Source of the DNA: Archilochus colubris
Lineage: Eukaryota > Chordata > Aves > Apodiformes > Trochilidae
DNA: 64,000 nucleotides
Assembly: GCA_023079485.1 (NCBI GenBank)
Contig: CM041083.1
Coordinates: 173,779,480-173,843,479, forward strand
Direction of reading: 5' to 3'
Below are positions 11,001 to 54,952 of the stretch, piece by piece; position 1 is the first letter of the stretch; each line of letters starts with the position of its first letter. Below the pieces are notes generated by a model, which saw only the letters and a program-made list of their open reading frames with translations, had not been told where the DNA came from and ran no database searches. Made by a program: the position numbers and the translations under genes.

Positions 11001-14000
11001 CCCTTCCCCTTCACCTGCAGCCAGCACCAGGGGAAACTTCAGAAATCATCCTTTTATGCAGCAAGATAAAGTGTGAAAATCAGATCATTGTATGGACAGC
11101 CTGTGGGTGGGCAAAGGCTGAGTGCTTTTAACTCGAGACAAGGAGAGGAACTGAAGAGAGGAATTAATCTGCCTCCTCCTGCATTTGTGCCTCTCTGGGA
11201 CTTAGACATGAGCAGGATGCTTTGCCCTTTGCTACTCCTTCATTTGAAGTGACTCTCAAATGATTTTCCACTGAAAAACGATGTGCTTGCTGTTGGTGTC
11301 TTAGTAGAGAAAATTTAATCTGACATTTCAGCGTTACCTGATTTCCCATCCCTGTACATCATTGAATAATTTCACCACCTACTTGTTTGTTGTCTTCACA
11401 CACAATTGCATCTAGAGTAAATACAATCCTTGGAAGATTGTTTAGTCAGAAAAAAGGCTGTAATCAGCTTGAATAGAAATCAGACAGTTTATTTGCTTGA
11501 AAAAGGGGGAAAGGAAGAGGAAGTGAAATGGAATAATTTCTGTCAACTCAAGACACGAAAAATGTTTATGGCAAAACTATGGCATGAGAAGGAAAATACT
11601 TGAAAAACTTTTACATGAAATGCTGCCCCTTAACTATTGCACCAAACTCACCATGAAAGCCCAGGTCAAAAATTTCATTCATTAGATTTCTTCTTTGTTT
11701 ATAAAAAAGGAAATAAAGAAAAAAAGTTATGGGAAAAGAATCGTGAACTTTTCCAAGGGCAAAATAAGTAGACACCCTATGTAAATCATCAGAGATCTCA
11801 GCATTTAGGGTCAGATCATCAGTAACTGAGTCATGCTGGGAAAACATGCAGACTGTAGACACCTAAAACCAAAATTTGTATTTGAAAAACTCCTTCATTT
11901 TGTCTAGTCCATCAAAATATTCACTCCTGGGACAAAAAAGTGTGGTGTATTGGTGAGTGACTGGGGCACCAAGCTCAGGGATTACCCCAAGACCCTGTCC
12001 TCTCAGGCACCTTCCTCCAGCTCTTTTACTGGACCTGGCACACAGAACATGAAGCCACTCACAGCCCAGCACCCTGCACTGCCAGGGGTCCTGCAGACAC
12101 CTGGTCTGGAGAAGACAAGGAAAGTTCATCAATATGTTACATGGAAATGCAGATCCATCTTATACACCCCTCCAGTGAGTCAGCTCAGGTTTAAGAAGAG
12201 CACATGATCCCAAGTGTCAGGAATAGCACTTCTATTTCTTTTTCTTGACTATATGCAGCTATTCTAACTTCCTTATAGGCCTTTATGCAAGTTTTGCTGG
12301 AGTTTGTCATCTAAGACACTGTGTGAAAATAGAGCTGGGGAACCTTAATATATTTTTCAGTTCATTCGAAGTGATTAAAATAAAAATTTGAAGTGATTAA
12401 AATAAAAATAAAAAAAGCTGATCTCTCTTTGATACCTCCTGAGAGCAGGATGGTCTGATTAGTCTTCTACTTCAATAATTTTCCAGTTTGCATGTTCACA
12501 GAAATAGGAGAAAGTCTGGCTAGAGAGGTCAGGAGGTTGTCCAGGGCAGCCATCTGCCCCAAGGCAGGAGTCACCCCTGGCCAAGTCGTTTTCATCAGAT
12601 ATGTGCCCGACTGCCACGCACATCTAAAGAGCCCTCCCTTGCAGATCTCTTCCAGCACTCCATAATCTTTCCTGTTACACAGTTCCTCCCTAGTGACTAA
12701 TCTAAATCTTTGATTCAATAAGCCCATTATTTCTTGTTCTATCCATCACGAGCATGAAAGACATTGAAAAGATGAAAGGAATAAATTGTTCTCTTTGTGA
12801 CTGGAGACTTGTTTTTCCTGAGTATTTTGCAGGCAAACCTGCCTAAACTCCATAGATCTTTCCTTTTTTCTCTTTCTTATGTATTTAAGTACTCATGTTT
12901 TCTAGATTTCTCTTAAATCCCATTCCTTTCCTCTAAACCATCTTGATTGCTTCCTAACAAGTATAACACATAAAACTGGACTTGATACTTCATCTGAAAC
13001 CTCTCCAGAGCTGAAAAGAAAGATGGGTTTTATGTCATGTGGATTATATAGTCTTTATCTCAAAATGAACAGAAGTGTCTCAATGTTTTGCAGCAACACT
13101 ATGCTATAAGAACTAGTCACAAAATTAATACCAGCCTGACCTTTGTCTGCCAAGCTGACCTGCAAATTCTCTTTCCTACTTGCAAAGTTTGCCAGTTATG
13201 TCCCATTTCTCAAGACGATTTTGAATCCTAACTCCACCCTCCAAGATGCTTCCAACATCACCTGCCCCAACACACAATACAGCACTGTCTCTTTTTGTCC
13301 CTGTTACATACCCTGCCTGAAATAAATCACAAAGCAATCACAAAATCTGCCTTGTGAGTATACATCCTGCAATCCAACAATCACTGCTTTTGTTCTTTTC
13401 TTTTTGCTGTACCCTTCAAACAAAACAAAAAAGCCCACAAGGACACAGAGTTGTTTGTTTTTAAAAACACAATATTTTTACTGTATGCACTGGTAAGAAA
13501 ACATAAAACAGTCAGACAGTAGACAATCTTCCCCACCTCTGAGAAGTGAGTGTGCTGTGAGAGTAATCTCTCCACAAGCAAAGATGTTTCACAGTTTTAA
13601 AACTGATTCACAATTATACTTAAGTTAGTGCTGCTGATGTTTGCTAAGGAAAGGTCAAATATAATATTCAGAGGAAGAGAGAATAGGAAGACCTGCTCAA
13701 TGCTTTAGCACAGTTCTTTGGCTCTCTGACTCAGTTTTCATTTTTGCATGAGGAGGGGCAGAATTCGAACCCATGTTGGAAACAGTCCTGTATTTAAGTC
13801 AGTGAAAATAAGTAGTTATTTCATGTTGTTCATCATGGTAATTCTTGCTCTTTCACTTCTCACTTTTTAGATTAGATCATAAAACTTCAGTCTGCTTGAT
13901 TTGGAGGTCCCTGGCTGAGCAATGGGAGCCCAAGGAAGCAGATTCAGAGCACCAAAGTTTTTGATTCCTACTGTTCTGGCTAAAAAGGGTTAAGGGATAA

Positions 14001-15130
14001 ATTTGACATTCATAGTGACAGAGTTACTGGCAGGCTTTGGTAGACATTAAAGTGAAAAAAGGGTTGTTCAGCACCTTGATTCCTCATGAAACAAAGAGGG
14101 AAATCAAAACCAATTCAAAACATGAATAGAAATTCACCTTAACATTCAAGCTATTACAAATATTAGTTCCAGTCCTTCTCTCATCAGAAAAGGTTCCTTA
14201 TAGGATAGCAAATAGAAACCACACATTTTAAGGCCACTTTCCCACCATTACCATTTAAACTTTTGGCTCCATTTTAAGCAACCAGCAAGCTGGGGTTAAC
14301 TTAAGCAATAAACTCACTCCATTCAGCCACACTGGAGTCACACCAGTGCTAGTCCTGCTCTCACTCACACCATGGGAAATACCTCACTCACTCATACTGA
14401 CAGAAATTCTTTACTCTGTCAGAGGAAAAGACAGATGACTACAGAATTGTCAGGAGCTTCATGGAGTCCTGCAAGGCATCCATTGAAAAAAGGATATGGA
14501 CCAGGAACTGCTGTCTCTCTTTGAACTTCAATAAGAACAGAAAAGTCCCTGGTAATTTAAAGGAGTTTGCCCCAGACAGGAATATCTGTAAACATAGTAG
14601 TATCTCAGAGTAATATCTGAGAAGATACCCTGTGCAAAGAAAAGGGGGTGAAAGCTCATATGGAACAAGAGAGAAAATATAGAAGAAAATGAAAATAACA
14701 GACAAGTTTAGTCAAGGAAATGTGCATCAAAATACATGATACCTGAAATCAAGTGAAAATCTTTGAAAGAGACCTTTCAGAAAGTTATAGTCAGTGAAAC
14801 ACTGAAGCATTTTTGGTCCGAGGAGATGCACATGAATCGTAGATACAAAGTGCTCTCACAGTGATGTGGCTATTTAGCATTTATGTAAAAATATAATTTG
14901 TGACCACTGAGGTGCTTATGCCATGGGTATTTTCACTTAGGCACAGAAATGAATATTTGACAGCTCTATAAATAACTTTGCTTCATGTGCTTTTGAAAGA
15001 ATAAAGTCAAAAAGAGTCAAAAGTATGAAACTGGGTACCCAGCAAACAATCCAGAGGAGAGAAACTCTTTTAGACAACGAAAATTACAGTTTAACATGAT
15101 TTCATTAATTATTGTGTATGAAGAAGCCAT
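8070..15130. other. Gene-free sequence downstream of ATP7B
   Basis: No coding exon was recognised. The longest open frames (10309-10812 plus, 10608-11027 minus, 10700-11131 plus) overlap each other in different frames, show no known motif, and have no flanking splice signals that join them to anything. The segment is treated as intergenic. Confidence 0.5.
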
Positions 15131-15136
15131 TTTATT
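15131..15136 (-). terminator. ATP7B: Candidate ATP7B poly(A) signal
   Basis: AATAAA on the minus strand, 211 bp past the ATP7B stop codon. It is the only canonical hexamer in the first 2.5 kb downstream by eye. A moderately T/G-rich stretch follows. It would give a short 3' UTR; a longer alternative UTR cannot be excluded. Confidence 0.45.
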
Positions 15137-15346
15137 ATAGAACCACAGATTCTCTCCATGACTAGAAATAACTGGTGAGTTGAAAAAATCCGCAGTCCCT
15201 ACAACCCAACAACAAACTGAGTTGCAGTTGTTGTGTAAGTGAAGGAATGACTTCACTAGCAGTCCTGAATCTCTTGGTGTCTTAACTCATTCCCCCCCTC
15301 CACCTCTGGGGAGGAATGTTTCCTGCTGTACTAAGAATACAGTGCT

Positions 15347-45512
<30,166 letters not shown>

Positions 45513-46100
45513 TATCATTCCAGACTTAAATATCACCAAAGGAGAGCTTTCTCAGAGCAGTTACTTGGTGCCTTATCACCCCCACACTCTTCTTGCAGCT
45601 CGGAGAGTTCTGCCCATTTACCCAAGGTGCTCATCGGCCATTCCCCACCAAATCCCAGCTGCAACCTGTGATCCCTGTGTACACTGCTCTCTGGACCCGG
45701 CTACTTGCTCTCTTCCTGCCAGTTTAAACCCTTCCCACCCACTGGCACCCCTGCTGCTCACCCAGCTGCATTCAGCACCGCGGAGATTTGCGCACGGCGT
45801 AGCGGGGGCTCAGCCAAGGCTGCCTTGCACAAACATGACCCGGGAGCAGCCAAGCCAGGGCACAATTAGCTCAGCCAGGGAGGCTTTAGCTCCTGGTGGC
45901 CATGTGCGTAATCACAGCTCCTGCAAAGGGCAGTGCTATCCCCTTTCCTTCCTCGATGAAGTGACCGGGGATTTCTTGGGTAAAATGCGGTCCCTTCTAA
46001 CCCTGAAAACACCTCTATGGTTGATTGTATCATTAGGTTCCTGGACCGAAGGACTTTTGCTCATTTAGGGCATAAGAACATTCATTGTTTCAAGAGGGGG
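45513..46100 (-). promoter_or_regulatory. ATP7B: Presumed ATP7B 5' UTR and proximal promoter
   Basis: The sequence upstream of the first coding exon is moderately G/C-rich with few CpG and is not a CpG island. It has several upstream ATGs, which would burden translation if transcribed. Either transcription begins close to the start codon, or a non-coding exon further upstream splices in. No clear TATA box or initiator could be fixed. Confidence 0.35.
45789..45795 (+). promoter_or_regulatory. ATP7B: Candidate metal response element
   Basis: TGCGCAC fits the MRE core TGCRCNC and lies about 280 bp upstream of the ATP7B start. Human ATP7B has functional MREs in its promoter. A seven-base match is weak evidence by itself. 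Confidence 0.3.
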
Positions 46101-48123
46101 TATTTCTTACTTTCTGACTGAGGCAAATGTTTACGATTTTTTAAAATGTGTCTCTTTGCCATCAGCGTGCTGGACCATAAAAGCCAAACAAAGTTAAACC
46201 AGCAATTAGCGCCAGCAAATAAAGGAAAAAAAATATATTTTCCCTTTGACAAACACAGTTCCCTTTAAATCTTCTGTGGAACCACAAGAACATCTAATTT
46301 AGTCAGCCATAAGTAAGCCATGTAGCACCACTAGAACTGCCTTGAGCCAAGCCTGAGTATCTTTCTCTGAGATTGCCTGCAGCAAATTCACAGCACGGTG
46401 CTAACTTGGTGAGTGGGATCTCTGGTTCCTTAAGCCCACGGTAGTGCAGTTCCACTTGTGAAGACACACCTGGAGGAGGATTGCAATCCAGGGAATTCAT
46501 ATTATATAGCTGATGTGTCACCAATTGACAGCTTCCCTGGTTATGCAGTCACCTAATTGTACATGCAAGCCTCAAAATAATTGGCTTATATTTAATCAGC
46601 ATCTCTTGGACTTGTTGGATAAAGTCCCCAAATTTACTCCTATACAGACATTAGCACACATGGTCAAAATTCCAGCATATCTCTGTCACTCCGTGCAAAC
46701 CCGAGGAAAGAGATGACACTCCACATGTCTGGCAGCACAAATTCAGATTCTTTTTCCTCCCAAAAGCAGAGGCACATCCCTCACACCCTTCCCACACAGA
46801 CTGTGGTACAGAAAGTCACCATGCAGGACATTAGCATCCTGCCTGTCATAACTTCCCCACAAAGATGAATCCTCCACTCTGCTCACATCCATCCAGTTCT
46901 TGACTCCCTTTCAGAGCTAAGAACCTTCAGAAAAACAATGTTTTGTGACAATGAAGGGAAATTCAAAATGCTGTTGTAGCACTATTTTGTACCATTGTCT
47001 TGATGTACAAGTTCAGCAATAAGGTTAAACTTTTTAAAGGGTTATTTTTAAATTATTTTGAGAAATTACCCTCCTGAAGAGTATTACTACAAAGAGTAAA
47101 GCATATGTGTTCTGTACTTATCAAAGAAACTGATTAAAAACACACCTGGATTGAGCTGGAACACTTCTGAAAAAAGAAAACTGTGAGAAAGGTGAAATCT
47201 TTTCAGGAGTTAGTAATTTTAACAGGTTTTGAAACAAGCAATTGAAAATCACACAATTTGACTAAAGTGAATATATATAATTTTCTTACAATGTCTTTAA
47301 ATACTAGTGCTATACCTTCATACTAAAGATACATACATATTTAAAATCTGTTCTTTCTAAAGCAAAACAATTCTCTAATCCCAAATAAAAGATATTCTGA
47401 AATTCAGCTCTGCATCCTAATTCCAGTTACTGGAAAGTTCAAATTCTAGAACATCTTAGGAAACAGAAAATCCAGTTTCTGGCCATCTCTAAAGCACACA
47501 CTTTGTGCGCTCATCTCAGACAGCATCTTTGCTATTAAAAATAACCCAAACCCTACCCAGCAGGTTTCTACAAGTAACTCATATTCATGAAATTATACGT
47601 TGAAACACACTGTAAAAACAAGTTGTTGCTTTGTTGATTCTTCATTTCAGGTTGACCAGCAAAGCTCAACTTAAGCTGACAGAATGAAGAGATGTTTATT
47701 AAGTACCTTATCTTCAATTCCCCTCAATCACCATATTTTGCCCCCAAATTCTGAGCAACTGGGAGGTAAAAATCTGTTTGTTTCTAAAAGCAGTGAATAC
47801 AAGTTCTTATTTTATGCCCTTTTCCCTTTATGTCTTTTCCCTTTGTCAGAGTTCTGAAAACTGATTTGGAGGCAGGGAAGAAACACATGGTTGTGCTTTG
47901 AACATGTTAAATTTGTAAGATATTTACCCACATTAAAAAGAATTATTTGGCTGGGAAAAAAAACGTACTGTACTCTTCAGAGGAAAGGGGCATAAAATAT
48001 ATTTTGACTAGTCCAGATGATTAAAAATGCCTAAACTAGCTGCAGTCTCAAGTAAAGCTTTATGGCAAGGGCAAATGAACCCTGTGCAGCTGAGTGAGGA
48101 GCAGCTCATGGAGAAAATGTCCC
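46101..48123. other. Intergenic sequence
   Basis: No gene, RNA or recognisable repeat was seen on either strand. Confidence 0.5.
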
Positions 48124-48672
48124 ATTTGCCCCTGTACCAAGCCCTGGTGAGGCCACACCTTGAGTACTGTGTCCAGTTCTGGGCCCCTCAGTTCAGGAAG
48201 GATATCGAGGTCCTGGAGCAGGTCCAAAGGAGGGCAACCAGGCTGGTGAAGGGGCTCGAGCACAGATCCTATGAGGAGAGGCTGAGGGAGCTGGGGGTGT
48301 TCAGCCTGGAAAAGAGGAGGCTCAGGGGAGACCCCATCACTCTCTACAACTCCCTGAAAGGAGGGGATAGCCAGGGGGGGGTTGGTCTCTTTTCCCAGGC
48401 AACTCTCAGCAAGACAAGAGGGCACGGTCTCAAGTTGTGCCAGGGGAGGTTTAGGTTGGAGATTAGAAAGAATTTCTTTACAGAGAGGGTGATCAGACAT
48501 TGGAATGGGCTGCCCAGGGAAGTAGTGGATTCTCTGTCGCTGGAGATATTTAAAAAGAGACTGGATGTGGCACTCAGTGCCATGGTCTGGTAACTGCAGC
48601 GGTAGTGGATCAAGGGTTGGACTTGATGATCTCTGAGGTCCCTTCCAACCCAGCCAATTCTATGATTCTATG
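48124..48672 (+). mobile_element. CR1 LINE 3' end with intact ORF2 C-terminus
   Basis: Open from the truncation point to the natural ORF2 stop: [58 protein letters not shown] and the end DVALSAMVW at about 48593. It is followed by the 3' UTR 'ggttggacttgatgatctct' and tail 'attctatgattctatga'. The unbroken frame suggests a fairly recent insertion. It is 5'-truncated, with no RT core. Confidence 0.95.
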
Positions 48673-50131
48673 ATCTGCAAAGCAAAAACCACTGAGCATC
48701 TTGAAAACCAAAAAGATTTCCATTTATCTTAATACACCAGACTGAAAGCTCATAGGTCCTGTCACATCCCAACCACCCCTCAACTCTCTTAAAAGATGTT
48801 GGCTTCTCAAGAGTGGCAATGAGGCACTTGCTTGGAGTTAAGCACTGCCATTACCTTCTGCTGAACTCCAACAGACAGCTCCTGGTTTCTCATTTTCTCC
48901 ATTCTGGCTCAATTAGTTGCCCCTTTAGAGCAGATGTTAATTCTGTTAGGTGTGATTTGGGGATGAGCATTTTAGTTAAGGCTGAAATAAGAAAGTCAGT
49001 GTTGTCATGTCCCATAACAGTATCATTACCCAGTTCAAGATAGATTTTGCATGGCTTAGGAGTTTGGCCAGGAAGAATTACTCATGTTTGATAGCACAAG
49101 ATTTAGATGGCAAACAGAAAATACGCCTGCTGCCTTCTCAGCTCTCTACTAGTGTCAGGCAGAGATGTTTTCATTTTCATGTCAGAAAATACAGAACATC
49201 TCAAGAAAATTAAATCCCTTCAACTTAAAACCTTGAGAGCTGGTCAAACACAAGTTTTCCCCTGTATATTACCTGCTATTTTCAGAAAATATGAAACATA
49301 TATAACATGCAAGAACAATATGTGTTTTCAGGTAAGCTGTGTTTCCTGGTTGCATCCATCCCTGGCATTATAGGATTTTCTGGCCTCCATCTAATCCCTC
49401 TGGCTCCTTGCCCAAATAAAACAGTCTTTACAATAAAGTAAAATAGTCTTAACAATGCCTTGAAAGATGAGACAATTGGGTTCAAGGAAAAAAAATGTGA
49501 GCCTGGAGGCAATGGGGTTATATTGCCTTAATCTGACAGACAAGAGGAACCTGTTCAGATAGATGCATATCGTGTCACAGCAAAGAGAGATTTATTATAT
49601 TAATACATCAGTTCTGGAAATCCAGTCTGCCTTTGAAGAGGTAAGTTGGACAGAGTTAGGAGAACAGGGTTAAGTTGGCTGTTGTCTACATGTATAAAGC
49701 AACTGAAGAAACTGAAGCTTTATAAAAAGAAAAAGAAAAAGGTAGTGGGGAGGGGAAGCAAACTATTACAAAGCTCTTAGTAACTTCCCAAACAACAGCA
49801 CTGGTAACTCCTCATAGTTACCAGCAAGCTTTTAATAACATTGCTTGGGGAGAAACCTGTGAAATGCCCATCCCTTGTGTGAAACAACTAATTCTCCTCT
49901 GTCAGTGTCCTCTCTAAGCCAAAATAAGTAGTTAGTAAAGCTATTCTTCCTGAAGCAAATCCCTATGCTTGCTCAGCTATCACTTTTCAGTCCTACTACA
50001 CAACACAAACCTCACATTTCCCCATCAATTCAATCGGTTGCAGCTGAAAGTTCAGCAGAAGCTTGGTCAGATTCCTGGTATGTAACTGTGTCCTTGAGTT
50101 CTCCAAACTAACTGGCTTGCTTATTACAGGG

Positions 50132-50154
50132 AAAAAAAAAAAAAAAAAAAAAAA
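50132..50154 (+). repeat. Poly-A run (23)
   Basis: Twenty-three A with no identifiable retrogene upstream. Confidence 0.85.
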
Positions 50155-51716
50155 TAATCATAGATTTTTAGCAGTGAGGAGGCAACCAAACTCCCTCTTC
50201 AGCTCCATGATTTTGCTCCTAGTTTTGAGCCATGAAATCAGAGAAATAGCTCTTTGGCTACAGTCCTGGCAGCCATCAGATACACAAGTTTCTATAGTGT
50301 GAATAGTATACATATTTCATCCAACAAATCAAGAATCATGATTATAAGAAATTGTATCTCACACTGGAAGAAAAAAGGAAACTGTACATAAGTCAGAAAT
50401 ACAAGGAACTGAATTCCTACCTGCCATGAATAAAATTGCTTAAAAGCTGATGGCCTCATTTCAAACCAAATCACTTCAGATTTTGGCTTCAGTTTTCTCA
50501 GGAAGCAAACTCAGTCTTCTCCAAATATTTAAAGAAGGTTTGTTTACTGTAATCCAGCAAAGCTCAAGGGAGTATCTCTTTTGTAACAGGGTCCCAAAAC
50601 GTGGGGTTTTTTTCCCATTCCCCAGCTTCTACTATGATTGCAAATTGGGTGGACTTGGTACTTTGTCTGCTTTAGCAGTGTTGACTTTGTTATGATAATT
50701 TCTCTTATCTGTCTATCTACACTGCAGGAATTCGTTTTCATGTGCCTGGAGACTACCAGGCTGATCATATTACCAGAGGAAAAGGCACACCTTTTGGGTC
50801 AGGGTTTAAGTGCAAAGAACAATTGCAATCTGCATGATTTTATTGGAGTCCAGTTTTCCAGTAATATTCATTGAGCCAACAGGTAAAGAAGGCTGGCAGT
50901 GCCACAACGAAACCAGTATTTTGACTTCTGTGTTTAACTTGATTTTCTGACCTTGTCTGTGCTTTGCTCTGGCTCAGAACTGGTTTGGGATTGTAAAGTG
51001 TGAGCAAAAGCTTTCTGGAATTCCATATGTAGGAAAAGGACCTACATTTTATCCATCCGAACTGCAGTATTTCAAATACATCTTGAGAATTAGTATCATT
51101 ACAAAGCTAACTATTTTTAAGCCTAATTTGAGAAAATATAATGACTGTGAATGTGAAAATGCCTGTGAACTGTATCAGTTACTGGTAAAGATCACAGCTT
51201 TTGTCACCTTCACCTGCTACCCACTTTTAGAAATAAGTTCTAAATTCCAGGTATATTTTGTCAATTTTGCTAATTCTCCAGTATTTGTTTGGGCTTTCAA
51301 AATTCCTTCCACATTAGTTTTGAACAAACAAAGTGGTAAGTCTCTGAATCATAATTCAAGTGAATGGGAAGACTGATTTCTTTTGTTTTTTCTTTCAAAA
51401 TATATAGCAGACCCTATGTTGGCAGATGCTCTACCAAATCTGCAATTAGATTTTTCCCTATATGGATCAGGAATGTAAGCCTGGGTCTTCAGTGACCTCC
51501 ATAAATAAAAGATATCCTCTAAACTGTCCACAGTTGTAGAGTCCACACCATTTAGATTCACTGTTAGTTCCCTGCCAGCACTTGTTTCACATAATTCTTG
51601 TGGTCATGTTTGACAGCCAGAGAGATTTAGCTTTGATGAGACACCTGACACTATGTAAATAACACAAAGCACATGTATTTGAAAAGCATGAAGAAGCAAA
51701 AGAAGAAAAACTACAT

Positions 51717-51717
<1 letters not shown>

Positions 51718-51749
<32 letters not shown>
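51718..51749 (+). repeat. (CA)16 microsatellite
   Basis: An uninterrupted CA dinucleotide run of about 32 bp, likely length-variable in the population. Confidence 0.95.
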
Positions 51750-51753
<4 letters not shown>

Positions 51754-54465
51754 TAACATAATTCTGATTTAAACCTGTATTTCTGGTTCTAGGGCCACTG
51801 TTTAATCCCAAACCAAACTGCTTAGCCTCTAAGTAAAAGGTTATTTCATCCCGTTTCTTTTATATACACCACAGTCACCTTCATTTCAAGCAAGTAAGGC
51901 AATCACCAGCTTGTGTTTGCATTACAGATGTCCTGTTGAAACCCAAACACGCTGCCTTTGTTAGGACAGGATAGATATATAAAGGCAAGCCCAACTTCCC
52001 TTTCTCTTAGCAGTTGTTTCTAGTTATCTTATCCCAGCAGAAACCACTTCTATACAGACAGAAAGGAGTTTCCATTAATACCCAAATCCCTAAGATTAAA
52101 AGCAGCACTTCTCACATCAGCACCAGGGCCCCTCCAAGATAGGTTCCCAAGAACATAGGTTCTCTGCTTTCTTGGTGTTCCAGGAAAAATGCTACCTGGG
52201 AAGAAGGGTTTCTGTTTCCTACATCATGCTTTTACTCCTTTTTCCCCTCTTCCCTGTGGATTGGTTGCAGTTACAGGGTAGAAAAAGCCATGAGGATGTT
52301 GAGGCTCCCTCTGTGATCTCACCCTTGCAGAGAATGTAGACTCTGAGCTGACCCCATGGCCACTGGTGCTCAGCCCCAGCCCAGGGCTGTCAGGAAGGAC
52401 TTTCACACCCATCCTCTGCTACTTGCCCTTTGGAGGCTCTGCCACATGCTGCCAGGACAAGGCTACTGCCCTCCCATGAGTGAACAAACCAGGGCACTGC
52501 TCACACGTCACTCACCTCAGCATCCCTGTTCTCATGGAGGGAGTGAAGGGACAGGAGCGTCCAAGCAGTCAGGAGCAAGGGCTTCCCTAACTACAAGCAC
52601 TGCCCTCAGGGAGGTTTTTCTTCCCCATGTGGAGATGGAGGAAGATCTGCCAGTTCTCTGGCTAAGCCCCTCTGCCACAGCAAGGATAAAAGTGAGGAGG
52701 AAAACCTCCGATGAGAACACTACAGGCACACAGGGTGGAGGATTTGCTGTTCTCACTTGTCTAAACTGCAAATATGTGAGCTGCTGATCAGCTAACTTAT
52801 TTTTCTACCAAAAAAATCATGTCACTTATCTGCTCTTCAGGGCTGAAACTATTACAGCACTTCCCTGTCCAGGTCTAGTATCTTGCATGAGTTTACAATC
52901 AACTCTCAAGCAAGAGCCAGAGGCAGGGAAGGTGCCAGTTCTACCAGTGGACAAAACATAATTTTGGGTGATCATGAAAAATATGTGGAGCTTTCCTGGA
53001 TGGAGCCATACTTAATCACAGCAAAGACTTACAGAAAGTAAGCAAAGAAATGAAAAAGAAAGATTAAAACATATTTGGTTGTTATTATTTCTCTGATGGA
53101 ATACCTAAAAATAATTTCCTATCACACCCAATTACACAATGTGCCTACAACATACAATGGGAAGGAATTCAGGTGGAAATGTCAGAACTATAGCAACAGT
53201 CAGGGATGAAAGTATCAACACAGGAAAATCTGCCACTAATTTTATGCAGTTTCTTCCATACAGATACTTCAGAAACATCTAAAGGAAATGCCAAGGGAGA
53301 GTAAACCTCTTTCTGTTTACAAGTATTTTTAAGTGAAATATTTAACACCTGGATTGAAAGAAGCAGTTAAAAACCTGCTTTCAAATGCAGAGGCATTTAT
53401 TCAGGGTGTTTTCTGTTTTCTGGCTCATCACAACTCAAACTTGATATAAAAATAGTGTTTGTTTATTGCATGAGCACACAGAGGAAATTGGAGACATTTG
53501 ACTCCTGAAGAAAGAGTGCCTGGGAGCCTTCAGTTGTGAGAAAAAGAAAACACAAATAAGTTTTCTGACAGTGAAATGAAGGGGGGATTTCAGCTCTCCA
53601 CATTCCAGTAATTTCCAGAGTTCACCTCAGTCTTCTCGAAGACAAAGAATGTTTCTACCAAGGACAAATTTAACCAAAACCAATGTATTCTGCAGCTCAG
53701 TATAAACAAAGGTAACTATCTGAGTTGCTGAGCAACCTTCTGAAATTTAACTCCCCGCAGTTCCTGGGAACCAGAGATGTTAATCCATGGAAATTCAGGC
53801 TCAGTTCATCTATCATTCCCTCCTGGCACCTCTGCTTGTGGAAAGAAAAGGTAGTGTGGTAGGGAACCACTTTTAAGCATCCCTAGTTCACCCCCTAGTG
53901 ATTGAACCTACCCCATGGGAAAATCACCAACCTTTCATGCTTTTTTTATCCCCAGAATAGAAATAAGTCAGAGAGGGTGATGAGGCATAGTGCCTGCATC
54001 TCATGCCTGGACTAGCCAAACAGTCCCCTCAATAATAGTAACTCCCTTCTATTCTGCTCCACAGCCAGTTTCTGGCTCCTTTCTCTCTCTTGATCAGTGC
54101 CAAGGAGCCAGACGTGAGCACAGAATGCAAATCCTGCCTAATTCTGGCTTCATGTGCAAAAATCTGGATTTTCATCCAAATAGCACTCTCCCCTGCTTCC
54201 TGAAACAGGCAGAGAAGCACACACAGACACATGTACACAGGAGTACCTTGAACAAGTTAGTGTAAGGTGTTTCTCTTTCAAGATGTGAACTCTCAAGTTT
54301 GGTGATGGAGGTGCCTAAGTAAAAATTCCACACTTTGAAGTTTTTCAGCTTCCTGAGAAGTTTCATAGTTTATTTAAACAGACATTAAGGTACAACTGTA
54401 AAGGAAGCGGTCCTTCATGATATCCTTCATGTCCTGATTAGGTGCAGAAGGCCACAGAGACAGTA

Positions 54466-54952
54466 ACATAGAATTACAGAATCACAGAATTGGCTGGGTT
54501 GGAAGGGACCTCAGAGATCATCAAGTCCAACCCCTGATCCACTACCACTGCAGTTACCAGACCATGGCACTGAGTGCCACATCCAGTCTCTTTTTAAATA
54601 TCTCCAGGGATGGAGAATCCACTACTTCCCTGGGCAGCCCGTTCCAATGCCTGATCACTCTCTCCATAAAGAAATTCTAATATCCAACCGAAACTTCCCC
54701 TGGCACAACTTAAGACCATGCCCTCTTGTCTTGCTGAGAGTTGCCTGGGAAAAGAGACCAACCCCCCCTGGCTACCCCCTCCTTTCAGGGAGTTGTAGAG
54801 AGTGATGAGGTCTCCCCTGAGCCTCCTCTTCTCCAGGCTGAACAGCCCCAGCTCCCTCAGCCTCTTCTCATAGGATCTGTGCTTGAGTCCCTTCACCAGC
54901 CTGGTTGCCCTCCTTTGGACCTGCTCCAGGACCTTGATGTCCTTCCTAAACT
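54466..54952 (-). mobile_element. CR1 LINE 3' end, same group as 41 and 48 kb copies
   Basis: Antisense reading: [58 protein letters not shown]. The tail begins at 'aattacagaatcacagaatt'. It shares 'catggcactgagtgccacat' with the other members. It is truncated just past FRKDI, with a short deletion near 54673. Confidence 0.92.

Larger units (their letters stand above)
48673..54465. other. Intergenic sequence with simple repeats
   Basis: No gene was recognised. The longest open frame (52356-52787, plus) has no known motif or splice context. Simple repeats are listed separately. Confidence 0.5.

Noticed and set aside
10309..11131. Three overlapping open frames of 139-167 codons on both strands
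   Set aside because: They overlap in different frames, match no known family, and lack splice or promoter context.
13740..13830. A tRNA-like B box (minus strand, GGGTTCGAATTC) suggesting a tRNA or mitochondrial insert
   Set aside because: No matching A box, acceptor stem or anticodon arm could be paired, and the flanks do not read as mitochondrial sequence.
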